From: Pseudomonas putida
GTDB lineage: Bacteria; Pseudomonadota; Gammaproteobacteria; Pseudomonadales; Pseudomonadaceae
Length of the DNA stretch: 64,000 nt
Direction: 5' to 3'
Assembly (NCBI RefSeq): GCF_001976065.1
Contig: NZ_MNAH01000001.1
Coordinates: forward strand, 310,001-374,000
In this document: piece by piece, positions 47,647-58,872 of the stretch
Numbering within the stretch: position 1 is the stretch's first letter
Layout of the letters: every line of letters starts with the position of its first letter
Notes under the pieces: generated by a model
Seen by the model: the letters and a program-made list of their open reading frames with translations, nothing else
What the model was told of the DNA's origin: nothing
Databases searched by the model: none
Made by a program: the position numbers and the translations under genes

Positions 47647-49326
47647 TTACGCGGCTTTCGCTTCCGGCTGGCTCAGCGAGCGGTTCAGAGCGCTGAACAG
47701 GGCCTTGAAGCTGGCGGTGGTGATGTTTTCATCGATACCCACGCCATGCACCGCACGTTCACCGTTCACGCGCAGCTCGATGTAGGCCGCGGCCTTGGCG
47801 TTGGTGCCCGCGCCGATGGCGTGTTCGTTGTAGTCCATGATCTCTACCGGGATTGGCAGACCGGCCACCAGCGCTTCCAGGGCGCCGTTGCCCTTGCCGC
47901 GCCAGTGCAGGTTGGTCTCGCCCTGGCCCTTGCTCGCCACTTCCACTTCGACGGCGCTGTTGCCGTTTTCTTCCTGCAGGCGATGGCTGACCAGCGCGTA
48001 CGGGGTGTTGGCTTGCAGGTACTCGCTGATCAACAGCGAGTGGATCTGCTTGGCGGACATTTCCAGGCCCAGGCGATCGGTTTCACGCTGCACGACCTGG
48101 CTGAACTCGATCTGCATGCGACGCGGCAGGCTGATGCCGTATTCCTGCTCCAGCAGGTAGGCGATACCGCCCTTGCCCGACTGGCTGTTGACGCGGATGA
48201 CCGCCTCGTAGCTGCGGCCGATGTCGGCCGGGTCGATCGGCAGGTACGGCACTTCCCACAGGGCGTCCGGTTTCTGCTGGGCAAAGCCCTTGCGGATCGC
48301 ATCCTGGTGCGAGCCGGAGAACGCGGTGTGCACCAGGTCGCCGACGTACGGGTGACGTGGATGCACCTGGATCTGGTTGCACTCTTCGACGACCTTGCGC
48401 ACGCCGTCGATGTCGGAGAAGTCCAGTTGCGGGTCGAGACCCTGGGTGTACATGTTCAGGGCCACGGTCACCAGGTCGACGTTACCGGTACGCTCGCCGT
48501 TGCCGAACAGGCAGCCTTCGACACGGTCGGCGCCGGCCATCAGGCCCAGCTCGGTGGCGGCAACGCCGGTGCCACGGTCGTTGTGGGTGTGCAGGCTGAT
48601 GATCACGCTGTCACGACGGTTGATGTGACGGCCGAACCATTCGATCTGGTCGGCATAGATGTTCGGGGTTGCGCATTCGACGGTGGCCGGCAGGTTGAGG
48701 ATCATCTTGTGCTCGGGCGTCGGGTTCCAGACCTCGATCACCGCGTCGCAGACTTCCTTGGCGAACTCCAGTTCGGTGGCGCTGAAGGTTTCCGGCGAGT
48801 ACTCGAAAGTCCACTCGGTTTCAGGCTGCATGGCCGCGTACTTGACGAACAGCTTGGCCGCGCTGACGGCGATTTCCTTGATTCCGTCCTTGTCCTGGTT
48901 GAAGACAATGCGGCGGAAGGAAGGGGAGGTCGCGTTGTACAGGTGCACGATGGCTTTCTTCGCCCCGCGCAGGGATTCAAAGGTACGCGCGATCAGGTCT
49001 TCACGGCCCTGGGTCAGCACCTGGATGGTGGTGTCGTCAGGGATGTGGTTGCCTTCGATCAAGGTGCGCACGAAGTCGAAGTCGGTTTGCGAGGCGGCAG
49101 GGAACGACGCTTCGATTTCCTTCACGCCGACCTGCACCAGGGTTTTCCAGAAGCGCAGCTTCTTGACGGCGTCCATCGGTTCGATCAGCGACTGGTTACC
49201 GTCACGCAGATCGGAGCTGCACCAGATCGGCGCGGCGGTGATGGTCTTCGACGGCCAGGTGCGGTCCGGGATATCGATGGTCGGAAACGCGCGGTATTTC
49301 GAAGACGGGTCTTTGAGCATGCTCAT
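47647..49326 (-). CDS. leuA: 2-isopropylmalate synthase
   Basis: A 559-residue LeuA (long form). The HMGL-type catalytic domain has [16 protein letters not shown] near residue 32 and [17 protein letters not shown] (metal-binding His pair); a C-terminal LeuA dimer/allosteric domain binds leucine. It catalyses the first committed step of leucine synthesis. Met3 is an alternative start. A leader ORF and hairpins upstream suggest attenuation. Confidence 0.96.
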   Translation of the reverse strand: MSMLKDPSSKYRAFPTIDIPDRTWPSKTITAAPIWCSSDLRDGNQSLIEPMDAVKKLRFWKTLVQVGVKEIEASFPAASQTDFDFVRTLIEGNHIPDDTTIQVLTQGREDLIARTFESLRGAKKAIVHLYNATSPSFRRIVFNQDKDGIKEIAVSAAKLFVKYAAMQPETEWTFEYSPETFSATELEFAKEVCDAVIEVWNPTPEHKMILNLPATVECATPNIYADQIEWFGRHINRRDSVIISLHTHNDRGTGVAATELGLMAGADRVEGCLFGNGERTGNVDLVTVALNMYTQGLDPQLDFSDIDGVRKVVEECNQIQVHPRHPYVGDLVHTAFSGSHQDAIRKGFAQQKPDALWEVPYLPIDPADIGRSYEAVIRVNSQSGKGGIAYLLEQEYGISLPRRMQIEFSQVVQRETDRLGLEMSAKQIHSLLISEYLQANTPYALVSHRLQEENGNSAVEVEVASKGQGETNLHWRGKGNGALEALVAGLPIPVEIMDYNEHAIGAGTNAKAAAYIELRVNGERAVHGVGIDENITTASFKALFSALNRSLSQPEAKAA

Positions 49327-49346
49327 CGGGAAATCCTTATTGTGTG

Positions 49347-49370
49347 GGCCGAAAAAAGGCGGCCTGCCGG
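49347..49370 (-). other. Hairpin and T-run in leuA leader
   Basis: On the minus strand GGCCG and CGGCC (49364-49360 and 49351-49347) flank a CCTTTTTT loop. The neighbouring CCGGCAG (49370-49364) can instead pair with CTGCCGG at the end of the leader ORF (49428-49422). The two pairings share bases, as in attenuators. Confidence 0.4.
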
Positions 49371-49416
49371 TGGATCAATATGTTCTTGGAGTAACGCTGG
49401 GATGAGGCGCCGCGAT

Positions 49417-49494
49417 TCAGCCCGGCAGTCGTGCGCTGACAAGGCACAGACTGCGGTGCTGACGAAGCTGAATGAGGGTGTGAGAGGTTTTCAT
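49417..49494 (-). CDS. Probable leader peptide of leuA
   Basis: A 25-residue ORF (MKTSHTLIQLRQ...RLPG) lies 91 bp upstream of leuA. Leu codons make up 5 of 25 and the stop falls in a sequence able to pair with the following CCGGCAG. The candidate promoter TTGCCA-17 bp-TAGGGT immediately precedes it. This fits an attenuation leader, though the Leu codons are dispersed rather than adjacent. Confidence 0.5.
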   Translation of the reverse strand: MKTSHTLIQLRQHRSLCLVSARLPG

Positions 49495-49714
49495 GCCTTC
49501 AACCCTAACCGCGGGGGGGAAGGATGGCAAGCGGTCGAAAAAAATTGAGAGGAATCCTCTTCAGGGCATCTGTAACGAGATTTTATTGCGATGAATCCGC
49601 CTGATTATGAGGTTGCTTGCGCAAGGTTTGAGCGATGCGCAATCGAAGGTTTTGGCCGCAGCTGTTGTCGGTGAGGCTATTCTTAAAGCCTCGACTGGCA
49701 AACAGGAGTCGGTA

Positions 49715-50071
49715 ATGAACGAGTACGATTGGAAGCTGTACAGCGTGTTGCGACCGGTGGCCCATGAGCGGATGTGCACCCGGATCATGACCGACGTCGA
49801 AAAGATCGTGCTGGACAAGAGCATCGCACCCTATGAGCGGATCGATGCCAGCGAGGAGTTGCTCAAGGCGGGGCAAAAAGAGCTGTATTGGGCGTTTGGC
49901 GTGTTCAGGTTTTCACGGCATGAAGCGCGGTCGCATTTGCTGGGGTTGTGTGCGCGGGAGTTGATCACGGATCAGGAGCTGAGCGGTTTTTCCGAGGAAA
50001 CCCAGGAGTGGGTGAGGCACTGCCTGGCGGACCGGGAGGCGCATGGGATTGAGGATCTGGATGCTGAATAA
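49715..50071 (+). CDS. Small conserved-looking protein of unknown function
   Basis: A 118-residue cytoplasmic protein (MNEYDWKLYSVLRPVAHERM) with an AGGAG site and start at 49715; the open frame extends upstream without a better site. It is helix-rich with acidic C-terminus. I recognise no domain. It is divergent from leuA and followed by a REP pair. Confidence 0.6.
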   Translation: MNEYDWKLYSVLRPVAHERMCTRIMTDVEKIVLDKSIAPYERIDASEELLKAGQKELYWAFGVFRFSRHEARSHLLGLCARELITDQELSGFSEETQEWVRHCLADREAHGIEDLDAE

Positions 50072-50092
50072 ATGATCGCCTGTGACGCCGTC

Positions 50093-50158
50093 TTCGCGAG
50101 CAAGCCCGCTCCCACATTTAGACCGCATTTCAATGTGGGAGCGGGCTTGCTCGCGAAG
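50093..50158. repeat. REP-like inverted pair (close spacing)
   Basis: TTCGCGAGCAAGCCCGCTCCCAC and its inverse lie only about 20 bp apart, with the CGGGCTTGC core variant. Confidence 0.88.
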
Positions 50159-50181
50159 AGGCCATCGGCCTCACTTGAGAT

Positions 50182-51003
50182 TCAAGGCTGAAACGCGCCG
50201 ATAAAAATCGCCGGATCCACCCGCGCATCATTCAAACTGACATTCCAGTGCATATGCGGCCCGGTAGCCCGACCAGTCGCACCGACTTTACCTACAACGC
50301 CACCGCGAGCCAGCTGCTGGCCGACCTTCACGTCAATCTTCGACATGTGGCAGAACATGCTGATGAAGCCTTGGCCATGGTCGACAAACACCGTGTTGCC
50401 ATTGAAGAAGTAGTTGCCGATCAGGATCACCTTGCCTGCGGCTGGTGTCTTGATCGGCGTACCGCCAGGCACGGCAAAATCCAGGCCCGAGTGCGGGTTG
50501 CGCTCTTCACCGTTGAAGAACCGGCGCACGCCGAACTTGCTCGACAGCGGGCCGTTGACCGGCTTGTCCAGCAGCAGGTTGCTCGGTGTATTCGGACTGA
50601 ACGTGCGGTAGGCAGCGATTTGCTCGGCCAGCTCACGCTCGATGCGCTTGAGGTTGTCCGGGTCAGGATTGACCTGCTGGGTGTTCTTGAGGGTGATGCG
50701 TTGTTCCGGGTATTTCTTGTTGCCAACGCTGAAACCCAGGGTGCGCCCGCCGCTGCTGATCGACTGGGCGCCCGGCTTGACCGTCAGCGGTAAACCGACG
50801 ATGGCCAGCCAGTTGTTCTGTTCCTTGACCACCAACACCGGCTTGCCCTGGTAGCTGGCTTTCGGCGCTTGCGCGGAATTGCCCAGGTCGACCACCGCCA
50901 CGCCGCCCGGCACCGGTTTGTTCAACAGGCGGGTGATGTAACTGTCGGCGTGGGCGTTGAAGGTCAGGCACAGCAATAACAGTGGAGCTAAAAAACGCGG
51001 CAT
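50182..51003 (-). CDS. Secreted M23/LytM-type peptidase
   Basis: A 273-residue exported protein: signal peptide to AHA (residues 1-19), an N-terminal beta region, then a LytM domain with the first zinc motif HSGLDF and the H-x-H motif HMHWN. These zinc ligands appear intact, so it may cleave peptidoglycan cross-links or act as an amidase regulator. It follows xseA by 3 bp and is likely co-transcribed. Confidence 0.88.
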   Translation of the reverse strand: MPRFLAPLLLLCLTFNAHADSYITRLLNKPVPGGVAVVDLGNSAQAPKASYQGKPVLVVKEQNNWLAIVGLPLTVKPGAQSISSGGRTLGFSVGNKKYPEQRITLKNTQQVNPDPDNLKRIERELAEQIAAYRTFSPNTPSNLLLDKPVNGPLSSKFGVRRFFNGEERNPHSGLDFAVPGGTPIKTPAAGKVILIGNYFFNGNTVFVDHGQGFISMFCHMSKIDVKVGQQLARGGVVGKVGATGRATGPHMHWNVSLNDARVDPAIFIGAFQP

Positions 51004-51006
51004 GGA

Positions 51007-52386
51007 TCAATCCAGTAGAGAAAGAGTGACGGGCGTCAGGTGATTGTCTTCGACTCGCACTTGCAGTTCGCCCTCGCCGAGTTTGGCTTTCAGGCGTTGG
51101 CCGGTGTGGGTCTGTGCGGCGCTACGGATCGCGTTGCCACGCTCGTCGAGCAAAATGCTGTAGCCACGGCCGAGGGTCGCCAGGGGACTGACCACATGCA
51201 GCGTTTGCATCTGGCTCTGCAGTTGCAGGCGGCGGCTTTTCAGGCCCTCGCGGATGGCCCGGGGCAGGCGTTCGGCGAGGCTGTCGAGGCGTTGGCGCAG
51301 CATCGCCAATTGGCGGCCCGGATGTTGCCCGGCCAGGCGGGTTTCCAGGCGAATCAGCCGTTCGCGACGGGTGTTGAGGCTGCGTTCGAAAGCGCGGCGC
51401 ATGCGCATGTCCAGGTCATCCAGGCGTTGCGCTTGCTGGCGCAAGCGTTCGCCGGGATGCCGCAGTCGGCGAGAAATACCTTCCAGGCGCAGTCGGTCGC
51501 GCATCAGGCGATCGCGCATGCGCATCACCAGGCGACGATGCAGGCTCTCGACGCGGCGCACCAGGTCGCTGGAATCCGGTGCGAGCAGTTCGGCGGCGGC
51601 CGATGGCGTGGGTGCGCGAACGTCGGCCACGAAGTCGCTGATGGACACATCGGTTTCATGGCCTACGGCACTGACGATCGGCGTCACACAGGCATCCACC
51701 GCGCGGGCCACGGCTTCTTCGTTGAAGCACCAGAGGTCCTCCAGCGAACCGCCACCACGGGCCAGGATCAAGGCGTCGAAGCCGCGGGCATCCGCCAGTT
51801 TCAGGGCGCGGACAATCTGCGCGGTGGCTTCACGGCCTTGCACGGCGGTGGGGATCAGGGTCAGTTGCACCTGCGGCGCGCGGCGGCGGAACACGCTGAT
51901 GATGTCGCGGATGACGGCGCCGGTGGGCGAGCTGATGATGCCGATGCGCTGCGGATGCGCCGGCAGCGGCACTTTGCGCTCGGCGCTGAACAGGCCTTCG
52001 GCGCTGAGTTTTTCCTTCAAGGCATCGAAAGCCAGGCGCAAGGCCCCATCACCGGCTGGCTCGACGGTGTCGAGTATCAACTGATAATCGCCGCGGCCCT
52101 CGAACAACGAGACCTTGCCCCGGACCTTGACCGCCAGGCCATCCTTCAACGCCTGGCGCACGCGCGCAGCGTTTTGCCGGAATAACGCGCAGCGCACCTG
52201 GGCGCCGCTGTCCTTGAGGGTGAAATACACGTGCCCCGACGCCGGACGAGCGAGGTTGGAGATTTCGCCTTCGACCCAGATGTTGCTGAAGACGTCTTCA
52301 AGCAACACCCGCGCGCGGCCGTTGAGCTGGCTGACGGTCAGGACTTCGCGGTCCAGGCCGAGTCTTGCAAAGGGATCTTTAATCAT
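51007..52386 (-). CDS. xseA: Exodeoxyribonuclease VII large subunit
   Basis: A 459-residue XseA with an N-terminal OB-fold (WVEGEISNLARPASGHVYFTLKD), the central catalytic domain (GIISSPTGAVIRDI, ILARGGGSLEDLW, SAVGHETDVSISDFVADVRAPTPSAAAE) and a C-terminal coiled region rich in Arg/Leu. With XseB it degrades single-stranded DNA from either end. xseB is not adjacent here. Confidence 0.96.
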   Translation of the reverse strand: MIKDPFARLGLDREVLTVSQLNGRARVLLEDVFSNIWVEGEISNLARPASGHVYFTLKDSGAQVRCALFRQNAARVRQALKDGLAVKVRGKVSLFEGRGDYQLILDTVEPAGDGALRLAFDALKEKLSAEGLFSAERKVPLPAHPQRIGIISSPTGAVIRDIISVFRRRAPQVQLTLIPTAVQGREATAQIVRALKLADARGFDALILARGGGSLEDLWCFNEEAVARAVDACVTPIVSAVGHETDVSISDFVADVRAPTPSAAAELLAPDSSDLVRRVESLHRRLVMRMRDRLMRDRLRLEGISRRLRHPGERLRQQAQRLDDLDMRMRRAFERSLNTRRERLIRLETRLAGQHPGRQLAMLRQRLDSLAERLPRAIREGLKSRRLQLQSQMQTLHVVSPLATLGRGYSILLDERGNAIRSAAQTHTGQRLKAKLGEGELQVRVEDNHLTPVTLSLLD

Positions 52387-52490
52387 GGGGCGCAGTTTAA
52401 AGGCATTCGGCGATCAATCTCCATGACCTGGCGGAAATCCCTTGTGGGGGATTCTATGTTGCAGGGGAACCCTGCCGCCTTGAATCCGGC

Positions 52491-52694
52491 TGGCGCCTGA
52501 GCCTGTTGATTGTCGCGGGCGTCGATGCCGAGCTACCCTTGTCGGTGCTGGCGCTGTATTTGCTGCCAGCCATGGCACTGGGCCTGTGGATCGGTCGACC
52601 ATGACGATGTCGCGTGAGGCGTTCGTGCGGCTGGTGGCCTGGCTGATCCCGGCCAGCGACATCGCCTTGATCGGGTGTTACTTGAGTGCTTGAC
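52491..52694 (+). pseudogene. Degenerate C-terminal remnant of a TSUP (TauE/SafE)-type permease
   Basis: One frame (from about 52491) reads WRLSLLIVAGVDAELPL...LLPAMALGLWIGRP and then hits a stop; the next frame continues TMTMSREAFVRLVAWLIPASDIALIGCYLSA to a stop at 52694. Together this resembles the last two helices of a TSUP-family transporter, split by a frameshift and lacking its N-terminal part. Assignment is by general pattern and is tentative. Confidence 0.5.
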
Positions 52695-52754
52695 CTGCGC
52701 AGCCTTGGGCTTAAGCTGCCGGGCTTCTTTCAAAGTGTTGCAGCAGGCCGCCCC

Positions 52755-53300
52755 ATGAATTCCCAAAGCATCATTGTCCCGAAAATCTCCACGCTGGCGG
52801 TGCATGAGCCCCGGGCCCGGGCGATCGTGCGCTGGCTGGTGCGCAAGAACATCATCGAGGAAGAACTGACCACCTGTGGTCGCACCGGCAATCGCATGGC
52901 CCACGCCATCGCCGAGGGTGCCCGGGAGGTGGTCCTGCACCCGCAAGCCCTGCCGTTCGGCGAGCCGATCAATGGCCTGGAGATCGTCACCAAGCGCTGC
53001 ATCTATACACCGGCCAAGGGATTTCTGGGCGAGGCCGGCTGTGCCGAGTGCCGCAAGGAAGTCGGTGAAGCGCTGTTCGAAAGCCTCGAAGACTGGATGC
53101 CGGGGCGTACCGACAACTTCACCTGCCCGGAATGTGGGCACGAAGACGACATCAACGGTTTTCTGTTCCTGCAGGAGTGCGGCTTTTCCAACCTGGGCTT
53201 CATCTTCAACAACTGGGCCGAGGCGGGATTCAAGCAGAGCTTTCTCGACGAGTTTGCCGATTGGCTGGATCAGCCGGTGAGTTGGGTGAAAGTCGAACTG
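52755..53300 (+). CDS. Unknown protein with zinc-ribbon-like cysteine pairs
   Basis: An about 181-residue cytoplasmic protein (MNSQSIIVPKISTLAVHEPRARA) ending at 53303. It has paired cysteines CAEC and CPEC about 30 residues apart, compatible with a zinc site. Similar Pseudomonas proteins carry an unsupported sugar-transporter label; no ATPase motif is present. I recognise no function. The start is at 52755, with only a weak ribosome site. Confidence 0.65.
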
Positions 53301-53322
53301 TAATTCTGATCGACACCGATCT

Positions 53323-53403
53323 CTGTAGGAGCTGGCTTGCCAGCGAAAGCGGTGTGTCAGACAGACCGTATTGCCTGATTCGCTGGCAAGCCAGCTCCTA
53401 CAA
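53323..53403. repeat. REP-like inverted pair (second family)
   Basis: GTAGGAGCTGGCTTGCCAGCGAA and its inverse, about 35 bp apart. Confidence 0.88.
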
Positions 53404-53446
53404 GAAATCCAGGTAAAATACCCGTCGATCACCGTATCGATAATAG

Positions 53447-54994
<1,548 letters not shown>

Positions 54995-55019
54995 GCCTTC
55001 AAGCAACAAGCTAAGCAAC

Positions 55020-55042
55020 CGGGGCTGTTTTATTCAGCCCCG
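55020..55042 (+). terminator. Hairpin between guaB and guaA
   Basis: CGGGGCTG/CAGCCCCG with a TTTTATT loop and a weak T-containing tail. It may be a partial terminator or processing site within guaBA. Confidence 0.6.
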
Positions 55043-55093
55043 AGTTGTTTCTGAATCACGACTGTTTCCGAATTTTTTAGACGAGACTGAATC

Positions 55094-56671
55094 ATGGCCC
55101 TCGACATTCACGCCCACCGCATCCTGATCCTCGACTTCGGTTCCCAGTACACCCAGCTGATCGCCCGTCGCGTGCGTGAAATCGGTGTTTACTGCGAGCT
55201 GCACCCGTTCGACATGGACGAAGATGCGATCCGCGAATTCGCTCCTAAAGGCGTCATCCTCGCCGGTGGCCCGGAGTCGGTTCACGAAGCCAACAGCCCT
55301 CGCTGCCCGCAAGCCGTTTTCGACCTGGGCGTGCCGGTCTTCGGTATCTGCTACGGCATGCAGACCATGGCCGAGCAACTGGGCGGCAAGGTTGAAGGTT
55401 CCGAGCTGCGTGAGTTCGGTTATGCCCGCGTTGACGTGGTTGGCAAGAGCCGTCTGCTCGACGGCATCGAAGACCACATCGACGCCGATGGCCTGTTCGG
55501 CCTCGACGTATGGATGAGCCACGGTGACAAGGTCACCAAGATGCCGGAAGACTTCCACATCCTGGCCAGCACCCCGAGCTGCCCGATCGCCGGCATGTTC
55601 AACGACGATCGTCGTTACTACGGCGTGCAGTTCCACCCGGAAGTGACCCACACCAAGCAGGGCGGTCGCATCCTGTCGCGCTTCATCCTCGACATCTGCG
55701 AGTGTGAAGCCCTGTGGACCCCGTCGAAGATCGCTGAAGACGCCATCGCCCAGGTTCGCGCCCAGGTCGGCACCGACAACGTCCTGCTCGGCCTGTCCGG
55801 CGGTGTGGACTCGTCCGTGGTTGCCGCGCTGCTGCACAAGGCGATCGGCGACCAGCTGACGTGCGTATTCGTCGACAACGGGCTGCTGCGCCTGCACGAG
55901 GGTGAGCAAGTGATGGCCATGTTCGCCGAGAACATGGGCGTCAAGGTGATCCGCGCCAACGCCGAAGAGCAGTTCCTGGGCAACCTGGCCGGTGAAGCCG
56001 ACCCGGAGAAGAAACGCAAGATCATCGGCCGTACCTTCATCGACGTGTTCGATGCCGAATCCTGCAAGCTGGACAACATCAAGTACCTGGCCCAGGGCAC
56101 CATCTACCCGGACGTGATCGAGTCGGCTGGCGCGAAAAGCGGCAAGGCCCACGTGATCAAGTCGCACCACAACGTGGGCGGCCTGCCGGAAGAGATGAAC
56201 CTGAAGCTGGTCGAGCCTCTGCGCGAACTGTTCAAGGACGAAGTCCGTCGTCTGGGCCTGGAACTGGGCCTGCCGTACGACATGGTCTACCGTCACCCGT
56301 TCCCGGGCCCGGGCCTGGGTGTGCGCATCCTTGGCGAAGTGAAGAAGGAATACGCCGACCTGCTGCGTCGTGCCGACCACATCTTCATCGAAGAACTGCG
56401 CAAGGCCGACTGGTACCACAAGGTCAGCCAGGCATTCGTGGTGTTCCAGCCGGTGAAATCGGTTGGTGTTGTTGGCGACGGCCGTCGTTACGCCTGGGTC
56501 GTGGCCCTGCGTGCCGTGGAAACCATCGACTTCATGACCGCGCGTTGGGCGCACCTGCCTTACGAGCTGCTGGAAACCGTTTCCGGGCGCATCATCAATG
56601 AGATCGAAGGCATCTCCCGCGTCACCTACGACGTGTCGAGCAAGCCGCCAGCGACCATTGAGTGGGAGTGA
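55094..56671 (+). CDS. guaA: GMP synthase (glutamine-hydrolysing)
   Basis: A 525-residue enzyme converting XMP to GMP. The glutaminase domain has the nucleophile in [16 protein letters not shown] (about Cys85), with its catalytic His in [10 protein letters not shown]. The PP-loop motif GLSGGVDSS (about residues 234-242) and the C-terminal dimer domain follow. It ends at a strong terminator. Confidence 0.98.
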   Translation: MALDIHAHRILILDFGSQYTQLIARRVREIGVYCELHPFDMDEDAIREFAPKGVILAGGPESVHEANSPRCPQAVFDLGVPVFGICYGMQTMAEQLGGKVEGSELREFGYARVDVVGKSRLLDGIEDHIDADGLFGLDVWMSHGDKVTKMPEDFHILASTPSCPIAGMFNDDRRYYGVQFHPEVTHTKQGGRILSRFILDICECEALWTPSKIAEDAIAQVRAQVGTDNVLLGLSGGVDSSVVAALLHKAIGDQLTCVFVDNGLLRLHEGEQVMAMFAENMGVKVIRANAEEQFLGNLAGEADPEKKRKIIGRTFIDVFDAESCKLDNIKYLAQGTIYPDVIESAGAKSGKAHVIKSHHNVGGLPEEMNLKLVEPLRELFKDEVRRLGLELGLPYDMVYRHPFPGPGLGVRILGEVKKEYADLLRRADHIFIEELRKADWYHKVSQAFVVFQPVKSVGVVGDGRRYAWVVALRAVETIDFMTARWAHLPYELLETVSGRIINEIEGISRVTYDVSSKPPATIEWE

Positions 56672-56708
56672 TCCCGCACCAGCCCTGAGGGGCTGATCGC
56701 AGGATAAA

Positions 56709-56741
56709 AAGCCGTGTGAACGAGAGTTCACGCGGCTTTTT
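56709..56741 (+). terminator. Terminator of guaBA
   Basis: An 11-bp stem (one wobble) with GAGA loop, from GCCGTGTGAAC to GTTCACGCGGC, followed by five T. Confidence 0.9.
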
Positions 56742-56871
56742 GCATTGATGCAGGCGCTGCCTGCGGCCCGTCGTCACGCCCGCTTTGCTGTTGCTTTCGC
56801 AATTGCGGGTGTATCGTATTCGCCTTTTGCGGCCCCAGGGCCCGTCGTTGATCCGTGAGGTAGTTGAGTTC

Positions 56872-58248
56872 ATGTCCTTTACCCGTCGCCAAATCCTCGG
56901 TGGCCTGGCCGGTCTTGTAGTCGTTGGTGTCGGTGCGGGGGGCGCGTCGCGGTACTGGTTGGGCAAGCGGGCCGATGCCGATGCGGGCCACGATTATGAG
57001 CTGATTGCGGCCCCACTGGACGTTGAGCTGGTGGCCGGGCACAAGACCCAGGCCTGGGCATTCGGCCCGTCGGCGCCGGGGACCGAGTTGCGCGCGCGTC
57101 AGGGGGATTGGCTGCGGGTACGCTTCATCAACCACTTGCCGGTTGCCACCACGATTCATTGGCACGGCATCCGCCTGCCGCTGGAAATGGACGGCGTGCC
57201 TTACGTGTCGCAGTTGCCGGTGTTGCCGGGGGAATACTTCGATTACAAATTCCGCGTGCCCGACGCCGGCAGCTACTGGTATCACCCGCACGTGAACAGC
57301 AGCGAAGAGCTCGGTCGTGGCCTGGTCGGCCCGCTGATTATCGAAGAGCGTGAGCCCACCGGTTTCAAGTATGAACAAACCTTGAGCCTGAAGAGCTGGC
57401 ATGTCGACGACGTCGGCCAGTTCGTCGAGTTCAGCATTCCCCGTGAAGCCGCTCGTGGCGGTACGGCCGGGCGCCTGGCGACCATCAATGGCGTGCCGCA
57501 GGCGGTGATCGACTTGCCCGCCGGGCAGATCACCCGCGTACGCCTGCTCAACCTCGACAACACCCTGACCTATCGCCTGAATATTCCAGGCGTCGAAGCG
57601 CAGATCTATGCTTTGGATGGCAACCCCATCGAACCGCGTCCGCTGGGCAAGGAATACTGGCTGGGCCCCGGCATGCGCATCTGCCTGGCGATCAAGGCGC
57701 CGGCGGCCGGTGAAGAGTTGTCGTTGCGCAATGGCCCTGTACGCTTGGGTACGTTCCGCTCCGTCGCCAATAGCGACGCACCGACCCAATGGCCGCCCGC
57801 GCTGCCCGCCAACCCGATTGCCGAGCCGGACCTGGCCAATGCCGAGAAACTCAACTTCAATTTCGAATGGGTTGGCTCGGTCTCGGTCAATGTCGACAAC
57901 GGCAGGCCACCCAGCCTGTGGCAGATCAATGGCAAGGCCTGGGATATTACCGACAAGACTTGCGCCGACCGGCCGATTGCCAAGCTTGAGAAGGGCAAGA
58001 GCTACATTTTCGAATTGAAGAACATGACTCAGTATCAGCATCCAATCCACTTGCACGGCATGAGCTTCAAGGTGATTGCCTCGAACCGGCACAAGGTCAT
58101 CCCGTATTTCACCGACACTTACCTGCTGGGCAAGAACGAGCGCGCGCAAGTGGCACTGGTGGCGGATAATCCCGGCGTGTGGATGTTCCATTGCCATGTG
58201 ATCGATCACATGGAAACCGGCCTGATGGCCGCTATCGAGGTGGCGTGA
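56872..58248 (+). CDS. Tat-exported multicopper oxidase
   Basis: A 458-residue three-domain multicopper oxidase. The Tat signal TRRQILGG (residues 4-11) sits ahead of a hydrophobic segment. Copper ligands appear in HWHGI, YWYHPHV, HPIHLHGM (type 1/3 region) and HCHVIDHMETGL. It likely oxidises Cu(I), Mn or phenolics in the periplasm. It is expected to be a CueO/laccase-type enzyme; the long CueO Met-rich insert is not obvious. It overlaps tadA by one base. Confidence 0.9.
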   Translation: MSFTRRQILGGLAGLVVVGVGAGGASRYWLGKRADADAGHDYELIAAPLDVELVAGHKTQAWAFGPSAPGTELRARQGDWLRVRFINHLPVATTIHWHGIRLPLEMDGVPYVSQLPVLPGEYFDYKFRVPDAGSYWYHPHVNSSEELGRGLVGPLIIEEREPTGFKYEQTLSLKSWHVDDVGQFVEFSIPREAARGGTAGRLATINGVPQAVIDLPAGQITRVRLLNLDNTLTYRLNIPGVEAQIYALDGNPIEPRPLGKEYWLGPGMRICLAIKAPAAGEELSLRNGPVRLGTFRSVANSDAPTQWPPALPANPIAEPDLANAEKLNFNFEWVGSVSVNVDNGRPPSLWQINGKAWDITDKTCADRPIAKLEKGKSYIFELKNMTQYQHPIHLHGMSFKVIASNRHKVIPYFTDTYLLGKNERAQVALVADNPGVWMFHCHVIDHMETGLMAAIEVA

Positions 58249-58745
58249 TGCGTCAGATTCGTCCCGCCGCCATCATCGACCGCAGCCGAGACCGCGACTT
58301 CATGCGTGAAGCCTTGGCACTGGCTGCCCAAGGCGCTGCCCTGGGGGAAGTGCCGGTGGGCGCCGTGCTGGTGCAGGACGGTGAGATCATCGGGCGTGGC
58401 TACAACTGCCCGATCAGCGGCAGCGATCCCAGTGCCCACGCTGAAATGGTCGCAATCCGTGCCGCCGCCCAGGCCGTCAGCAACTATCGCCTCCCGGGCA
58501 GCACACTGTATGTGACGCTGGAGCCCTGCAGCATGTGCGCCGGGTTGATCGTGCATTCGCGCATTGCGCGGGTGGTGTATGGCGCGCTGGAGCCCAAGGC
58601 GGGGATCGTGCAGAGCCAGGGGCAGTTCTTTACCCAGGGCTTCTTGAATCACCGGGTGTTGTATGAGGGCGGGGTATTGGCGGAGGAATGCGGGGCGGTT
58701 TTGAGCGAGTTCTTCAAGGCCCGTAGAGCCAAGCCCGCCGAGTAA
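58248..58745 (+). CDS. tadA: tRNA-specific adenosine deaminase
   Basis: A 165-residue TadA making inosine at position 34 of tRNA-Arg(ACG). The zinc ligands are H64-A-E66 and PCSMC (C94, C97); E66 is the proton shuttle. Start ATG 58248 overlaps the oxidase stop (TGATG). Confidence 0.95.
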   Translation: MRQIRPAAIIDRSRDRDFMREALALAAQGAALGEVPVGAVLVQDGEIIGRGYNCPISGSDPSAHAEMVAIRAAAQAVSNYRLPGSTLYVTLEPCSMCAGLIVHSRIARVVYGALEPKAGIVQSQGQFFTQGFLNHRVLYEGGVLAEECGAVLSEFFKARRAKPAE

Positions 58746-58755
58746 ACACCGGTCC

Positions 58756-58847
58756 CTGTGGGAGCGAGCCTGCTCGCGAAAGCGGTATGTCTGCCACATC
58801 AATGCTGGATGTGCCACCGTCTTCGCGAGCAGGCTCGCTCCCACAGG
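58756..58847. repeat. REP-like inverted pair
   Basis: GTGGGAGCGAGCCTGCTCGCGAA and its inverse, about 43 bp apart, between convergent tadA and cmoB. Confidence 0.9.
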
Positions 58848-58872
58848 GGATCTTCAGTAGGGTAGAGATTGG

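Noticed and set aside
55034..56731. 565-codon open frame antisense to guaA
   Set aside because: Same GC-driven shadow; no ribosome site and no recognisable motif.
56728..58209. 493-codon open frame antisense to the multicopper oxidase
   Set aside because: Shadow of the real gene, which has all four copper motifs on the plus strand.
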